DNA of 18,935 nt from Actinomycetes bacterium. GTDB taxonomy: Bacteria; Actinomycetota; Actinomycetes; Actinomycetales; Microbacteriaceae. Location of the stretch: contig JAEYZI010000020.1 of the NCBI GenBank assembly GCA_023428065.1, forward strand, positions 1 to 18,935, written 5' to 3'. A model generated the notes under the pieces. The model saw only the letters and a list, made by a program, of their open reading frames with translations. It had not been told where the DNA came from and did not search any database. Position numbers and translations under genes: made by a program. This document shows positions 1 through 6,299 of this stretch, one piece after another. The stretch's first letter is position 1; every line of letters begins with the position of its first letter.

Positions 1-147
1 GAGCAGGACCGCTCCGCCGGCACGGTCTCGTTCCGGTTCCGGGACGGCTCGCAGACCAACGGCATCCCGGTCGACGAGGCGATCGCGAGGATCCTCGCGG
101 CGATCGAGGGCAAGACCCTCGTGAACACGGCCGAGGACCTGGCGTGA
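1..147 (+). CDS. thrS: Threonyl-tRNA synthetase, C-terminal end (partial)
   Basis: This is an open frame entering from the left edge and ending at TGA 145-147; only the last 48 residues are present. They include a VSFRFRDGSQ segment followed by NGIPVDEAIARI, which resembles the end of the anticodon-binding domain of actinobacterial threonyl-tRNA synthetases. The enzyme charges tRNA-Thr in the cytoplasm. The identification is supported by context, because in mycobacteria thrS is followed directly by a HIT-family gene as it is here. The stop codon overlaps the GTG start of the HIT gene by 4 bases (GTGA), so the two are very probably translationally coupled. The catalytic core lies outside the window and cannot be checked. 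Confidence 0.82.
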   Translation, partial: EQDRSAGTVSFRFRDGSQTNGIPVDEAIARILAAIEGKTLVNTAEDLA

Positions 148-686
148 GCGACGGCTCGGGTCTGGAGGACGCCGCAACCCTCGCCGGTGTGCCCGACGGC
201 TTCCAGCGGCTGTGGACCCCGCACCGGATGGCGTACATCACCGCCGGCCCGGAGCCGCTCGTCGAGGAATGCCCCTTCTGCGCGGCACCGGGGAAGTCCG
301 ACGAGGACGGCCTGATCGTGCACCGCGGGCGGACCGCCTACGTGCTGCTGAACCTCTTCCCCTACAACTCCGGGCATCTGCTGGTGTGCCCCTACCGTCA
401 CATCGGGCTCTACGACGAGGCGACGCCGGAGGAGACCGCCGAGATCGCGGAGCTCACGCAGACCGCCATGCGGGTGCTGCGCACCGTGTCCCGGTGCGAC
501 GGGTTCAACATCGGCATGAATCAGGGCCAGGTGGCGGGCGCCGGTGTCGCCGCGCACCTGCACCAGCACATCGTGCCGCGCTGGGCGACCGACGCGAACT
601 TCTTCCCGATCATCGCCCGGACCAAGGCACTGCCGCAGCTGCTCGGCGAGGTCAGGGCTGCTGTGGCATCCGGCTGGCCCGCCTGA
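144..686 (+). CDS. HIT-family protein, probable Ap4A phosphorylase/hydrolase
   Basis: A 180-residue protein with GTG start overlapping the thrS stop. It has a CPFC motif at residues 43-46 (probably half of a zinc site), the NLFPYNSGH segment near 70-78 typical of HIT proteins, and the histidine triad HLHQH at 138-142 followed by IVPRW. The middle histidine (H140) is the expected nucleophile that forms the nucleotidylated intermediate. The length and the thrS neighbour match the mycobacterial family represented by Rv2613c, described as a diadenosine tetraphosphate phosphorylase; the exact substrate here is inferred. In mycobacteria the next genes are pgsA1 and phosphatidylinositol mannoside genes, but here the following genes are convergent B6 genes. 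The gene ends 6 bases before a large inverted repeat that may terminate transcription. Confidence 0.88.
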   Translation: MSDGSGLEDAATLAGVPDGFQRLWTPHRMAYITAGPEPLVEECPFCAAPGKSDEDGLIVHRGRTAYVLLNLFPYNSGHLLVCPYRHIGLYDEATPEETAEIAELTQTAMRVLRTVSRCDGFNIGMNQGQVAGAGVAAHLHQHIVPRWATDANFFPIIARTKALPQLLGEVRAAVASGWPA

Positions 687-691
687 CGCGG

Positions 692-770
692 CGTTTCGTC
701 TCGCTCCGCTCGCTCAACGACCGGGGGCGTTTCGGGCGTTGAGCGAGGAGCGGAGCGACGAGACGAAACG
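692..770. repeat. Large imperfect inverted repeat (REP-like / bidirectional terminator)
   Basis: The left arm at 692-719 (begins CGTTTCGTCTCGCTCCGC) is the reverse complement of the right arm at 737-770, except that the right arm carries two extra triplets (GGA after its tenth base and CGA after its twenty-second). The arms are 28 and 34 bases and the loop is 17 bases. The element fills the gap between the HIT gene (+) and pdxY (-), which converge on it, so a role in ending both transcripts is likely. There is no T-tract, so this is not a classical intrinsic terminator. The GAGCGA/GCGGAGCGA sub-repeats look like a dispersed palindromic repeat family. Confidence 0.75.
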
Positions 771-779
771 GGGATGCGG

Positions 780-1631
780 TCAGCGCACCCGTGTGACGGC
801 GAACTGCTCGCGCGGGTGGGCGTAGGACTCCTGCGCTTCGATCAGCTGCAGCTCGCGCTGCCCCGACTCGTGCGTGCGCTGCAGCAGGTCCCAGACGCTC
901 GAGGTCGTCTTCGACAGCGCGGATGCCGCATCCCCGGTGGCGCGGTAGTGCGCCGTGAAGAGGGCCGCGGTGACATCCCCCGAGCCGTTCGCCTTCATCG
1001 GGATGTGCGGGGTCTGCACGATCCAGGCGCCGTCATCCGTCACCGCGAGCATCTCGATCGTGCCCTCGGGACGGTCGGGCCGCTCCACCGAGGTGACGAG
1101 GACCGTGCTCGGGCCCATGGCGCGCGCGAGGTCGACGGATGCGAGGGTGGACTCGAGATCGGCGGGCTCGGTCTCGGTGAGGAAGCCCAGTTCGAACTGG
1201 TTCGGGGTGATGATGTCCGCCGCCGGCACGACCCGCTCGCGGAGCAGGATCGGGATGGCGGGCGCGACGAAGCAGCCCGACTTGGCGTTGCCCATCACCG
1301 GGTCGCACGCGTACACGGCGTCCGGGTTGGCCGCCTTCACCCGTGCCACGGCGTCGAGGATGACGTCGCCGATGCCCTCGCCGCCCTGGTACCCCGACAG
1401 CACGACGTCGATCTCGCCGAAGACGCCGCGCTCCTCGATGCCCGTGATGACCTCGCGGACGTCGTCGGGGCTGATGAGCGGACCGCGCCACGCACCGTAG
1501 CCGGTGTGGTTGGAGAAGTTGACCGTGTACACCGGCAGCACCTCGACACCGATGCGCTGCAGCGGGAACACCGCCGCGGAGTTGCCCACGTGACCGTAGG
1601 CGACGGCGGACTGGATCGACAGGATCTTCAC
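780..1631 (-). CDS. pdxY: Pyridoxal kinase
   Basis: A 283-residue ribokinase-like (PfkB/ThiD superfamily) kinase that phosphorylates pyridoxal with ATP in B6 salvage. Visible signatures are the N-terminal MKILSIQSAVAYGHVGNSAA stretch that lines the pyridoxal pocket, DPVMG at 110-114, TPNQFE at 142-147 and the anion-hole/catalytic-base motif GSGD at 216-219 (D219 the expected base). An open frame continues 45 codons upstream, but homology starts at the GTG at 1631-1629, which has AAAGG 9 bases upstream; I use that start. It lies 13 bases after the pdxR stop, so the two are one transcript. PdxY and PdxK are hard to separate by eye; the length and motifs favour PdxY. Confidence 0.92.
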   Translation of the reverse strand: MKILSIQSAVAYGHVGNSAAVFPLQRIGVEVLPVYTVNFSNHTGYGAWRGPLISPDDVREVITGIEERGVFGEIDVVLSGYQGGEGIGDVILDAVARVKAANPDAVYACDPVMGNAKSGCFVAPAIPILLRERVVPAADIITPNQFELGFLTETEPADLESTLASVDLARAMGPSTVLVTSVERPDRPEGTIEMLAVTDDGAWIVQTPHIPMKANGSGDVTAALFTAHYRATGDAASALSKTTSSVWDLLQRTHESGQRELQLIEAQESYAHPREQFAVTRVR

Positions 1632-1644
1632 GGGCGGGGACCTT

Positions 1645-3000
1645 TCATCGAGTGGGGGCGGTCGCCGACGCGCGGACGGCGGCGGCCAGATCGGCGGCGA
1701 GGCGTTCGGCCTCGTCGTCGCTGAGTGTGTGGACGGTGAGGCGCAGCCGGCGGGATGCTGCCGCATCCTCGAGCACGAACTCGTCGCCGGGACGTGCGAG
1801 CCAGCCCCGTCGCATGAGCTGCTCGGCGACCGCGCGGGCGGGCGCGTGGACGTCGACCCACACGCTCAGGCCGTCCTCGGCGGTGCAGGCCACGCCGTGC
1901 GCGCTCAGTCGTTCGGCGAACGCGACGTTCCGTGCGAGGTAGTGGTCGCCGGCACGGTCGACCGCAGCCATGACCGCCGGGTCGCGCACGAGGGCGACGG
2001 TGAGCCGCTGCAGCAGGTGGCTCACCCAGGTGCTCCCGGGGCTGAAGTGCATCGCGAGCCGGTCGGCGGTCTCCGGGTCGGTCGCGGTGACCGCCAGGCA
2101 CATGTCCGGCCCCAGGAACTTCGACACCGACCGGATGAGCGCCCACCGCCGGTGGGTCGGGCCGATGATCGAGTGGTACGGGCGCCTGGTGAGCATCGAG
2201 TAGTGATCGTCCGCGATGACCAGCACGTACGGGTGGTTCGCGAGCACGTCGCGGAGCGCCGCGGCGCGCCGTTCGCTGAGACTGACCCCGGTGGGGTTCT
2301 GCGCGCGGGGGGTGCAGATGACGGCGCGCACGCCCTGCGCGAGCGCGGCCTCGAGGCCCGCCACCGTCATCCCCTCCTCGTCCACGGGGACGGCCACCGG
2401 CCGGTAGCCGCCGAGCCGCACGGTCCGCATGGCGGAGAGGAAGCACGGGTCTTCGAGGGCGACGGCGTCGTCGCGCACGAGCGCCTGCGCGAGGAGCCGC
2501 TCGATGGCGTCGACCGCGCCGCCGGTGATGGTGATCCGGGCATTCGCGGCATCCGGCACGTCGGGGGCGAGCCAGTCCCGCGCCCAGCGTTCGAGGTCGG
2601 GGTCGATGACGGGTTCGCCGTAGAGCACGGGGCGGCCCGCCAGCGAGGCGAGCGCGTCGGAGAGGTCCGGGATGCGTGCCGGATCGGGGTTGCCGTCGCC
2701 GACGTCGCGCAGCACGCTGTCCTGCGCGAACCCCTCCGCAGGAAGCGGAACGGGCGCCGCGACCCGCGTCCCGCCGCGGCCGAGCGTGACGACGGTACCG
2801 GCCTGGCCCAGCACCCGGTACGCGGCGACGACCGTGTTGCGGTTCACCCCGAGCCGGTCGGCGAGGACGCGGACCGGCGGCAGCGCGTCGCCGGGGGAGA
2901 GGCGGCCGTCGTCGACGAGGCCGCGGATGCTGTCGGCGATCTCCGCAGCGGAGGTCCCCGCGATCTCCTCGCCCGCGACATCGTGCTTCACATCGTCCAC
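1645..3000 (-). CDS. pdxR: MocR-family (GntR/aminotransferase) PLP-responsive regulator, probable PdxR
   Basis: A 451-residue fusion typical of MocR regulators. Residues 15-82 form a GntR winged helix-turn-helix (LPPVRVLADRLGVNRNTVVAAYR). From about 115 to the end it is a fold-type-I aminotransferase domain with QNPTG at 234-238, IADDHY at 262-267 and SVSKFLGPDM, where K294 is the expected PLP-Schiff-base lysine. In characterised PdxR proteins PLP binding by this domain controls pdxS/pdxT transcription. The gene is divergent from pdxST and upstream of pdxY, which fits a regulator of both. The start is GTG at 3000-2998; there is no clear Shine-Dalgarno sequence, so the mRNA may be nearly leaderless or the start slightly different. 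Function as activator or repressor is not readable from sequence. Confidence 0.9.
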   Translation of the reverse strand: MDDVKHDVAGEEIAGTSAAEIADSIRGLVDDGRLSPGDALPPVRVLADRLGVNRNTVVAAYRVLGQAGTVVTLGRGGTRVAAPVPLPAEGFAQDSVLRDVGDGNPDPARIPDLSDALASLAGRPVLYGEPVIDPDLERWARDWLAPDVPDAANARITITGGAVDAIERLLAQALVRDDAVALEDPCFLSAMRTVRLGGYRPVAVPVDEEGMTVAGLEAALAQGVRAVICTPRAQNPTGVSLSERRAAALRDVLANHPYVLVIADDHYSMLTRRPYHSIIGPTHRRWALIRSVSKFLGPDMCLAVTATDPETADRLAMHFSPGSTWVSHLLQRLTVALVRDPAVMAAVDRAGDHYLARNVAFAERLSAHGVACTAEDGLSVWVDVHAPARAVAEQLMRRGWLARPGDEFVLEDAAASRRLRLTVHTLSDDEAERLAADLAAAVRASATAPTR

Positions 3001-3010
3001 GCTACAACGC

Positions 3011-3038
3011 AGGCCATGCTAGCTTCTGGCATAGGCCA
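3011..3038. promoter_or_regulatory. Candidate PdxR operator in the pdxR/pdxS divergent promoter region
   Basis: Two direct AGGCCA hexamers stand at 3011-3016 and 3033-3038, 22 bases apart start to start, about two helical turns. MocR regulators such as GabR and PdxR are known to bind spaced direct repeats. Between the boxes lie overlapping TANNNT hexamers on opposite strands: TAGCTT (+) at 3020-3025 and TAGCAT (-) at 3022-3017, which could be divergent -10 boxes. No good -35 box is visible for either. The placement is seen; the binding is inferred. Confidence 0.5.
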
Positions 3039-3077
3039 AAAATGACGGTGTGTATGTCACGCCGGGAGGGAGTGTCC

Positions 3078-3962
3078 ATGTCGACCACCGGGACCGGCCG
3101 CGTCAAGCGCGGTCTGGCGGAGATGCTCAAGGGCGGCGTCATCATGGACGTCGTCACCGCGGATCAGGCGAAGATCGCCGAGGACGCCGGGGCGGTCGCC
3201 GTCATGGCGCTCGAGCGCGTCCCCGCCGACATCCGCGCGCAGGGCGGCGTCGCACGGATGAGCGACCCCGACCTCATCGACCAGATCATCGCGAGCGTAT
3301 CCATCCCGGTGATGGCGAAGGCGCGCATCGGCCACTTCGTCGAGGCGCAGGTGCTGCAGGAGCTCGGCGTGGACTACATCGACGAGTCCGAAGTCCTCTC
3401 GCCCGCCGACTACGTCAACCACATCGACAAGTGGCGGTTCACGACCCCCTTCGTGTGCGGTGCGACGAACCTCGGCGAGGCGCTGCGGCGCATCACCGAG
3501 GGCGCCGCGATGATCCGGTCGAAGGGCGAGGCGGGCACGGGCGACGTGTCCGAGGCGACCAAGCACATCCGCACGATCACCTCCGAGATCAACGTGCTGC
3601 GCTCGAAGACGAAGGACGAGCTCTACGTCGCCGCGAAGGAGCTGCAGGCCCCGTACGAGCTCGTCGCCGAGATCGCCGAGACGGGCAAGCTGCCGGTCGT
3701 GCTCTTCACCGCCGGCGGCGTCGCCACCCCCGCGGATGCCGCGCTCATGATGCAGCTCGGGGCGGACGGCGTCTTCGTGGGCTCCGGCATCTTCAAGTCG
3801 GGTGAGCCGGCGAAGCGCGCCGCCGCGATCGTCAAGGCCACGACCTTCTTCGACGACCCCGCGGTCATCGCCGAGGCCTCCCGCGGGCTCGGCGAGGCGA
3901 TGGTGGGCATCAACGTCGCCGACCTGCCCGCGCCGCACCGGCTCGCCGAGCGTGGCTGGTAA
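3078..3962 (+). CDS. pdxS: Pyridoxal 5'-phosphate synthase, synthase subunit
   Basis: A 294-residue (beta/alpha)8 protein that condenses ribose 5-phosphate, glyceraldehyde 3-phosphate and ammonia (from PdxT) into PLP; the known complex is a dodecamer of PdxS with up to 12 PdxT. The key residues fall at the numbers known for B. subtilis: D24 (VIMDVV), K81 (VMAKARIGH) and K149 (RSKGEAGTGD). The frame is open from ATG 3042, but the ATG at 3078 has GGGAGGG 7 bases upstream and gives the usual family length, so I choose it. The PdxT interaction helix at the N terminus (RVKRGLAEMLKGG) is intact. The stop overlaps the pdxT start by 11 bases. Confidence 0.97.
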   Translation: MSTTGTGRVKRGLAEMLKGGVIMDVVTADQAKIAEDAGAVAVMALERVPADIRAQGGVARMSDPDLIDQIIASVSIPVMAKARIGHFVEAQVLQELGVDYIDESEVLSPADYVNHIDKWRFTTPFVCGATNLGEALRRITEGAAMIRSKGEAGTGDVSEATKHIRTITSEINVLRSKTKDELYVAAKELQAPYELVAEIAETGKLPVVLFTAGGVATPADAALMMQLGADGVFVGSGIFKSGEPAKRAAAIVKATTFFDDPAVIAEASRGLGEAMVGINVADLPAPHRLAERGW

Positions 3963-4560
3963 CACGGGCGACGGTCTCCGGGTCGGCGTGCTCGCCCTCC
4001 AGGGCGACGTGCGCGAGCATCTCGCGGTGCTCCGCGGACTCGGGGCGGATGCCGTGCCGGTGCGTCGGGCAGAGGAGCTCGACACGGTCGCCGGGCTCGT
4101 CATCCCGGGCGGCGAGTCGAGCGTCATCGACAAGCTCTCCCGCATGTTCGGCGTGGCAGAACCGCTTCGCGAGCGGATCGCCGCGGGCATGCCCGTGTAC
4201 GGCACGTGCGCGGGCCTCATCATGCTCGCCGACACGGTGCTCGACGCGATCGCCGGTCAGCGCAGCCTCGGCGGGCTCGACGTCGCCGTGCGGCGGAACG
4301 CCTTCGGCAACCAGAACGACTCCTTCGAGACCGACCTCGATGTGCCCGAGCTCGGCGATCCGCGCGTGCACGCGGTGTTCATCCGCGCGCCCGTCGTCGA
4401 ATCGGTCGGGGCGGAGGCGCGCGTGCTCGCGGCGCTTCCCGACGGCCGGGTCGTCGCGGTCGAGCAGGGCGCGCTCCTCGGCACCTCATTCCATCCGGAG
4501 GTCACGGGCGAGCACCGCTTCCACGCGCGCTTCCTCGACCACGTGCGCGCCGCATCCTGA
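3952..4560 (+). CDS. pdxT: Pyridoxal 5'-phosphate synthase, glutaminase subunit
   Basis: A 202-residue class I glutamine amidotransferase that frees ammonia for PdxS. The catalytic triad is C86 in GTCAGLIM, with H181 and E183 in FHPEV; the conserved GVLALQGDVREH (11-23) and GGESS (53-57) oxyanion/substrate loops are present. The GTG start at 3952 lies inside the last codons of pdxS, an 11-base overlap that should couple the two translations. No strong ribosome binding site is seen, which fits coupling. The open frame runs further upstream over pdxS, but those residues are a shadow of pdxS. The stop TGA at 4558-4560 is one base before the first unit of the downstream repeat array. Confidence 0.95.
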   Translation: MAGNTGDGLRVGVLALQGDVREHLAVLRGLGADAVPVRRAEELDTVAGLVIPGGESSVIDKLSRMFGVAEPLRERIAAGMPVYGTCAGLIMLADTVLDAIAGQRSLGGLDVAVRRNAFGNQNDSFETDLDVPELGDPRVHAVFIRAPVVESVGAEARVLAALPDGRVVAVEQGALLGTSFHPEVTGEHRFHARFLDHVRAAS

Positions 4561-4561
4561 T

Positions 4562-4808
4562 GCTGTTGTGCAGGAGCCTGCTGTTGTGCAGGAGCCTGCT
4601 GTTGTGAAGGAGCCTGCTGTTGTGAAGGAACTCCTGACGGTCCGAGCCTCCCGATCCCCGAGTTAACAGGGCTCGTCGGCCCGACTCCTGCACAACAGCA
4701 GCGACCTCCTGCACAACAGCAGGGGGGCGGATGCGCGCGCCGCAGCGGGTTCCTGCACAACAGCATCCGGGTTCCTGCACAACAGCATCCGGGCTCCTGC
4801 ACAACAGC
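4562..4808. repeat. Nine-copy 15-bp repeat cluster in two opposed blocks
   Basis: The core GCTGTTGTGCAGGAG occurs directly at 4562-4576 and 4580-4594, and with one or two changes (GTGAAGGAG, GTGAAGGAA) at 4598-4612 and 4616-4630, a perfect 18-base period. Its reverse complement CTCCTGCACAACAGC occurs at 4685-4699, 4706-4720, 4750-4764 (first base T), 4772-4786 (first base T) and 4794-4808, with start-to-start steps of 21, 44, 22 and 22. The last three share a longer 22-base unit that includes GCATCCGGG. The blocks are separated by 54 bases that contain a further short inverted repeat, CGAGCC 4643-4648 with GGCTCG 4670-4675. As RNA the two blocks would pair strongly. No T-tract follows. This fills the whole pdxT to 4830 gap. 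Confidence 0.92.
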
Positions 4809-4829
4809 GGGCGCTGCCATGCTGGGCGC

Positions 4830-5480
4830 ATGACGCTCTACGCCGAGTTCGGGCCCCGCCGCGCGCGACAGATCATCGCCGACCTCTTTGCCCTCGCCGT
4901 CATCGCCCTCGCGGTCGTCGCGGGCATCACCGTGCACGGCCTCATCGCCGCCTTCGGCGCGGCGTTCGCCCGCCTCGAGGATGCCGGCAGCGGGTTCGAG
5001 GGCACGATGGGGGAGCTCGGGGAGTCGCTCGGCCGCGTCCCGCTCCTCGGAGACGGCGTGCGCCCCCTCTTCGACTCCGCCGCGGGGGCGGGCGGGTCGC
5101 TCGCGGAGGCCGGGCGCAACGGACAGGCGGTCGTCGAGTCGATCGCGGTGGGCGCGGGCGTGGGTGTCGGGGCGCTGCCGATCGCGATCGTGCTCCTCGC
5201 CTGGCTGCTGCCCCGCGTCCGCTTCGTGCGCCGGGCCGGGGCGACGCGCGCGCTCCTCGCACTCGAGGACGGCCACGCGCTCCTCGCCCTGCGCGCCCTC
5301 GACGACGCGAGCGCCGCCGAGCTGCGTGCGATCGCGCCGCGGCCCGTGCAGGCGTGGATCGCGCAGGACGCCGAGGTCGTGCAGCGGCTCGCCGAGCTCG
5401 AGGCGCGTGAGGCCGGCATCCGCCTGCGCGCGTCGGGGTCGCCGGGCGGGGCGCGGGCCGCCCTCCGGACGCGCGACTAG
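4830..5480 (+). CDS. Two-helix membrane protein of unknown function
   Basis: I do not recognise this 216-residue protein. Two hydrophobic segments are visible: about 16-36 (IIADLFALAVIALAVVAGI) and about 103-128 (ESIAVGAGVGVGALPIAIVLLAWLLP). The loop between them, about 65 residues, is acidic and glycine-rich. Arginines at 10-13 and the RVRFVRR stretch after the second helix suggest both ends are cytoplasmic and the loop is outside. The tail (about 136-216) is rich in Ala, Leu, Glu and Arg and may form helices. The frame is open upstream through the repeat array, but the ATG at 4830 is the first start after it. Codon use is like the neighbours. It sits just before the yebC-ruv genes; its stop codon forms part of the yebC -10 box. 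Confidence 0.8.
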   Translation: MTLYAEFGPRRARQIIADLFALAVIALAVVAGITVHGLIAAFGAAFARLEDAGSGFEGTMGELGESLGRVPLLGDGVRPLFDSAAGAGGSLAEAGRNGQAVVESIAVGAGVGVGALPIAIVLLAWLLPRVRFVRRAGATRALLALEDGHALLALRALDDASAAELRAIAPRPVQAWIAQDAEVVQRLAELEAREAGIRLRASGSPGGARAALRTRD

Positions 5481-5483
5481 ACT
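5478..5483 (+). promoter_or_regulatory. Candidate -10 box for yebC
   Basis: TAGACT fits the actinobacterial TANNNT -10 pattern. Its first three bases are the TAG stop codon of the preceding membrane protein gene. It would start transcription near 5490 and give a short leader containing GAGAGGAG (5501-5508) just before the GTG start. No -35 box is obvious. Confidence 0.5.
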
Positions 5484-5512
5484 GGCCCCCGCATTTCTTC
5501 GAGAGGAGCACC

Positions 5513-6274
5513 GTGAGCGGGCATTCCAAGTGGGCGACGACCAAGCACAAGAAGGCGGTCATCGACGCACGCCGCGCGAAGTCGTTCGCCAAGCTCATCA
5601 AGAACATCGAGGTCGCCGCGAAGCTCGGCGGTGCCGACCTGAACGGCAACCCGACCCTCTACGACGCGGTGCAGAAGGCCAAGAAGACCTCGGTGCCCAA
5701 CGACAACATCGACCGCGCCATCAAGCGCGGTGCGGGCATCTCGGGTGACGCCGTCGAGTACCAGAACATCATGTACGAGGCCTACGCCCCCGGCGGGGTC
5801 GCGCTCATGATCGAGTGCCTGACCGACAACAAGAACCGCGCGGCCGCCGAGGTGCGCACGGCGCTCAGCCGCAACGGCGGCACCCTCGCCGACCCCGGCT
5901 CGGTCGCCTACAACTTCAGCCGCAAGGGCGTCATCTCGATCACGAAGACCGACGGCGTCACCGAGGATGCGATCCTCGAGGCCGTCATGGACGCGGGCGT
6001 CGAGGACGTCGTCGACCACGGCGGCGGGTTCGAGGTCGTGACCGAGCCGAGCGAGCTCGTCGCGGCGCGCACCGCGCTGCAGGAGGCGGGGCTCGACTAC
6101 GACTCGGCGGAGGCCGAGTTCGTGCCGAACCTCAAGGTCGAGGTCGACCTCGAGACCGCAAAGAAGGTGTTCCGCATCATCGACGCCCTCGAGGACAGCG
6201 ACGACGTGCAGAACGTGTTCGGCAACTTCGACATCCCGGCCGACGTGCAGGCCGAGCTCGACGCCGAGGACTGA
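5513..6274 (+). CDS. yebC: YebC/PmpR-family protein (TACO1-like)
   Basis: A 253-residue cytoplasmic protein with the full family signature: MSGHSKWATTKHKK at the start, KLIKNIEVAAKLGG at 27-40, the VPNDNIDRAIKRG motif near 61-73, and the central YEAYAPGGVALMIECLTDNKNR block. The acidic C terminus is typical. The family was long annotated as a transcriptional regulator; work on YebC and mitochondrial TACO1 points to a role in translation, helping ribosomes through difficult (proline-rich) stretches. Which role applies here is not visible. The GTG start is preceded by GAGAGGAG with a 4-base gap. The gene is followed at 26 bases by ruvC, a very common order in bacteria. Confidence 0.96.
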   Translation: MSGHSKWATTKHKKAVIDARRAKSFAKLIKNIEVAAKLGGADLNGNPTLYDAVQKAKKTSVPNDNIDRAIKRGAGISGDAVEYQNIMYEAYAPGGVALMIECLTDNKNRAAAEVRTALSRNGGTLADPGSVAYNFSRKGVISITKTDGVTEDAILEAVMDAGVEDVVDHGGGFEVVTEPSELVAARTALQEAGLDYDSAEAEFVPNLKVEVDLETAKKVFRIIDALEDSDDVQNVFGNFDIPADVQAELDAED

Positions 6275-6299
6275 CCCCATCGCCGCGCAGGCCCTGCGG

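Noticed and set aside
1632..1766. 45-codon N-terminal extension of pyridoxal kinase
   Set aside because: It overlaps the end of pdxR, has no likeness to kinases, and the GTG at 1631 has AAAGG at proper distance.
3042..3077. Upstream ATG at 3042 as the pdxS start
   Set aside because: It would add 12 unusual residues, lies beside the operator, and lacks a ribosome site, whereas the ATG at 3078 has GGGAGGG and gives the standard residue numbering.
4561..4666. Coding repeat giving VVQEPA or CCCAGA hexapeptides
   Set aside because: The 18-base period keeps any frame open, so repeated peptides appear by default. In the pdxT frame they lie after the stop codon, and the others have no start of their own; the period breaks to 21-22 in the second block.
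4562..4808. CRISPR-like array
   Set aside because: Units are 15 bases with gaps of only 3-7 bases in most places, the two blocks are in opposite orientations, and there are no spacer-like unique segments of regular size and no cas genes.
4562..4808. Cluster of DnaA boxes or a replication origin
   Set aside because: TTGTGCAGG differs at several positions from the actinobacterial TTGTCCACA box, and no dnaA, dnaN or AT-rich region is nearby.
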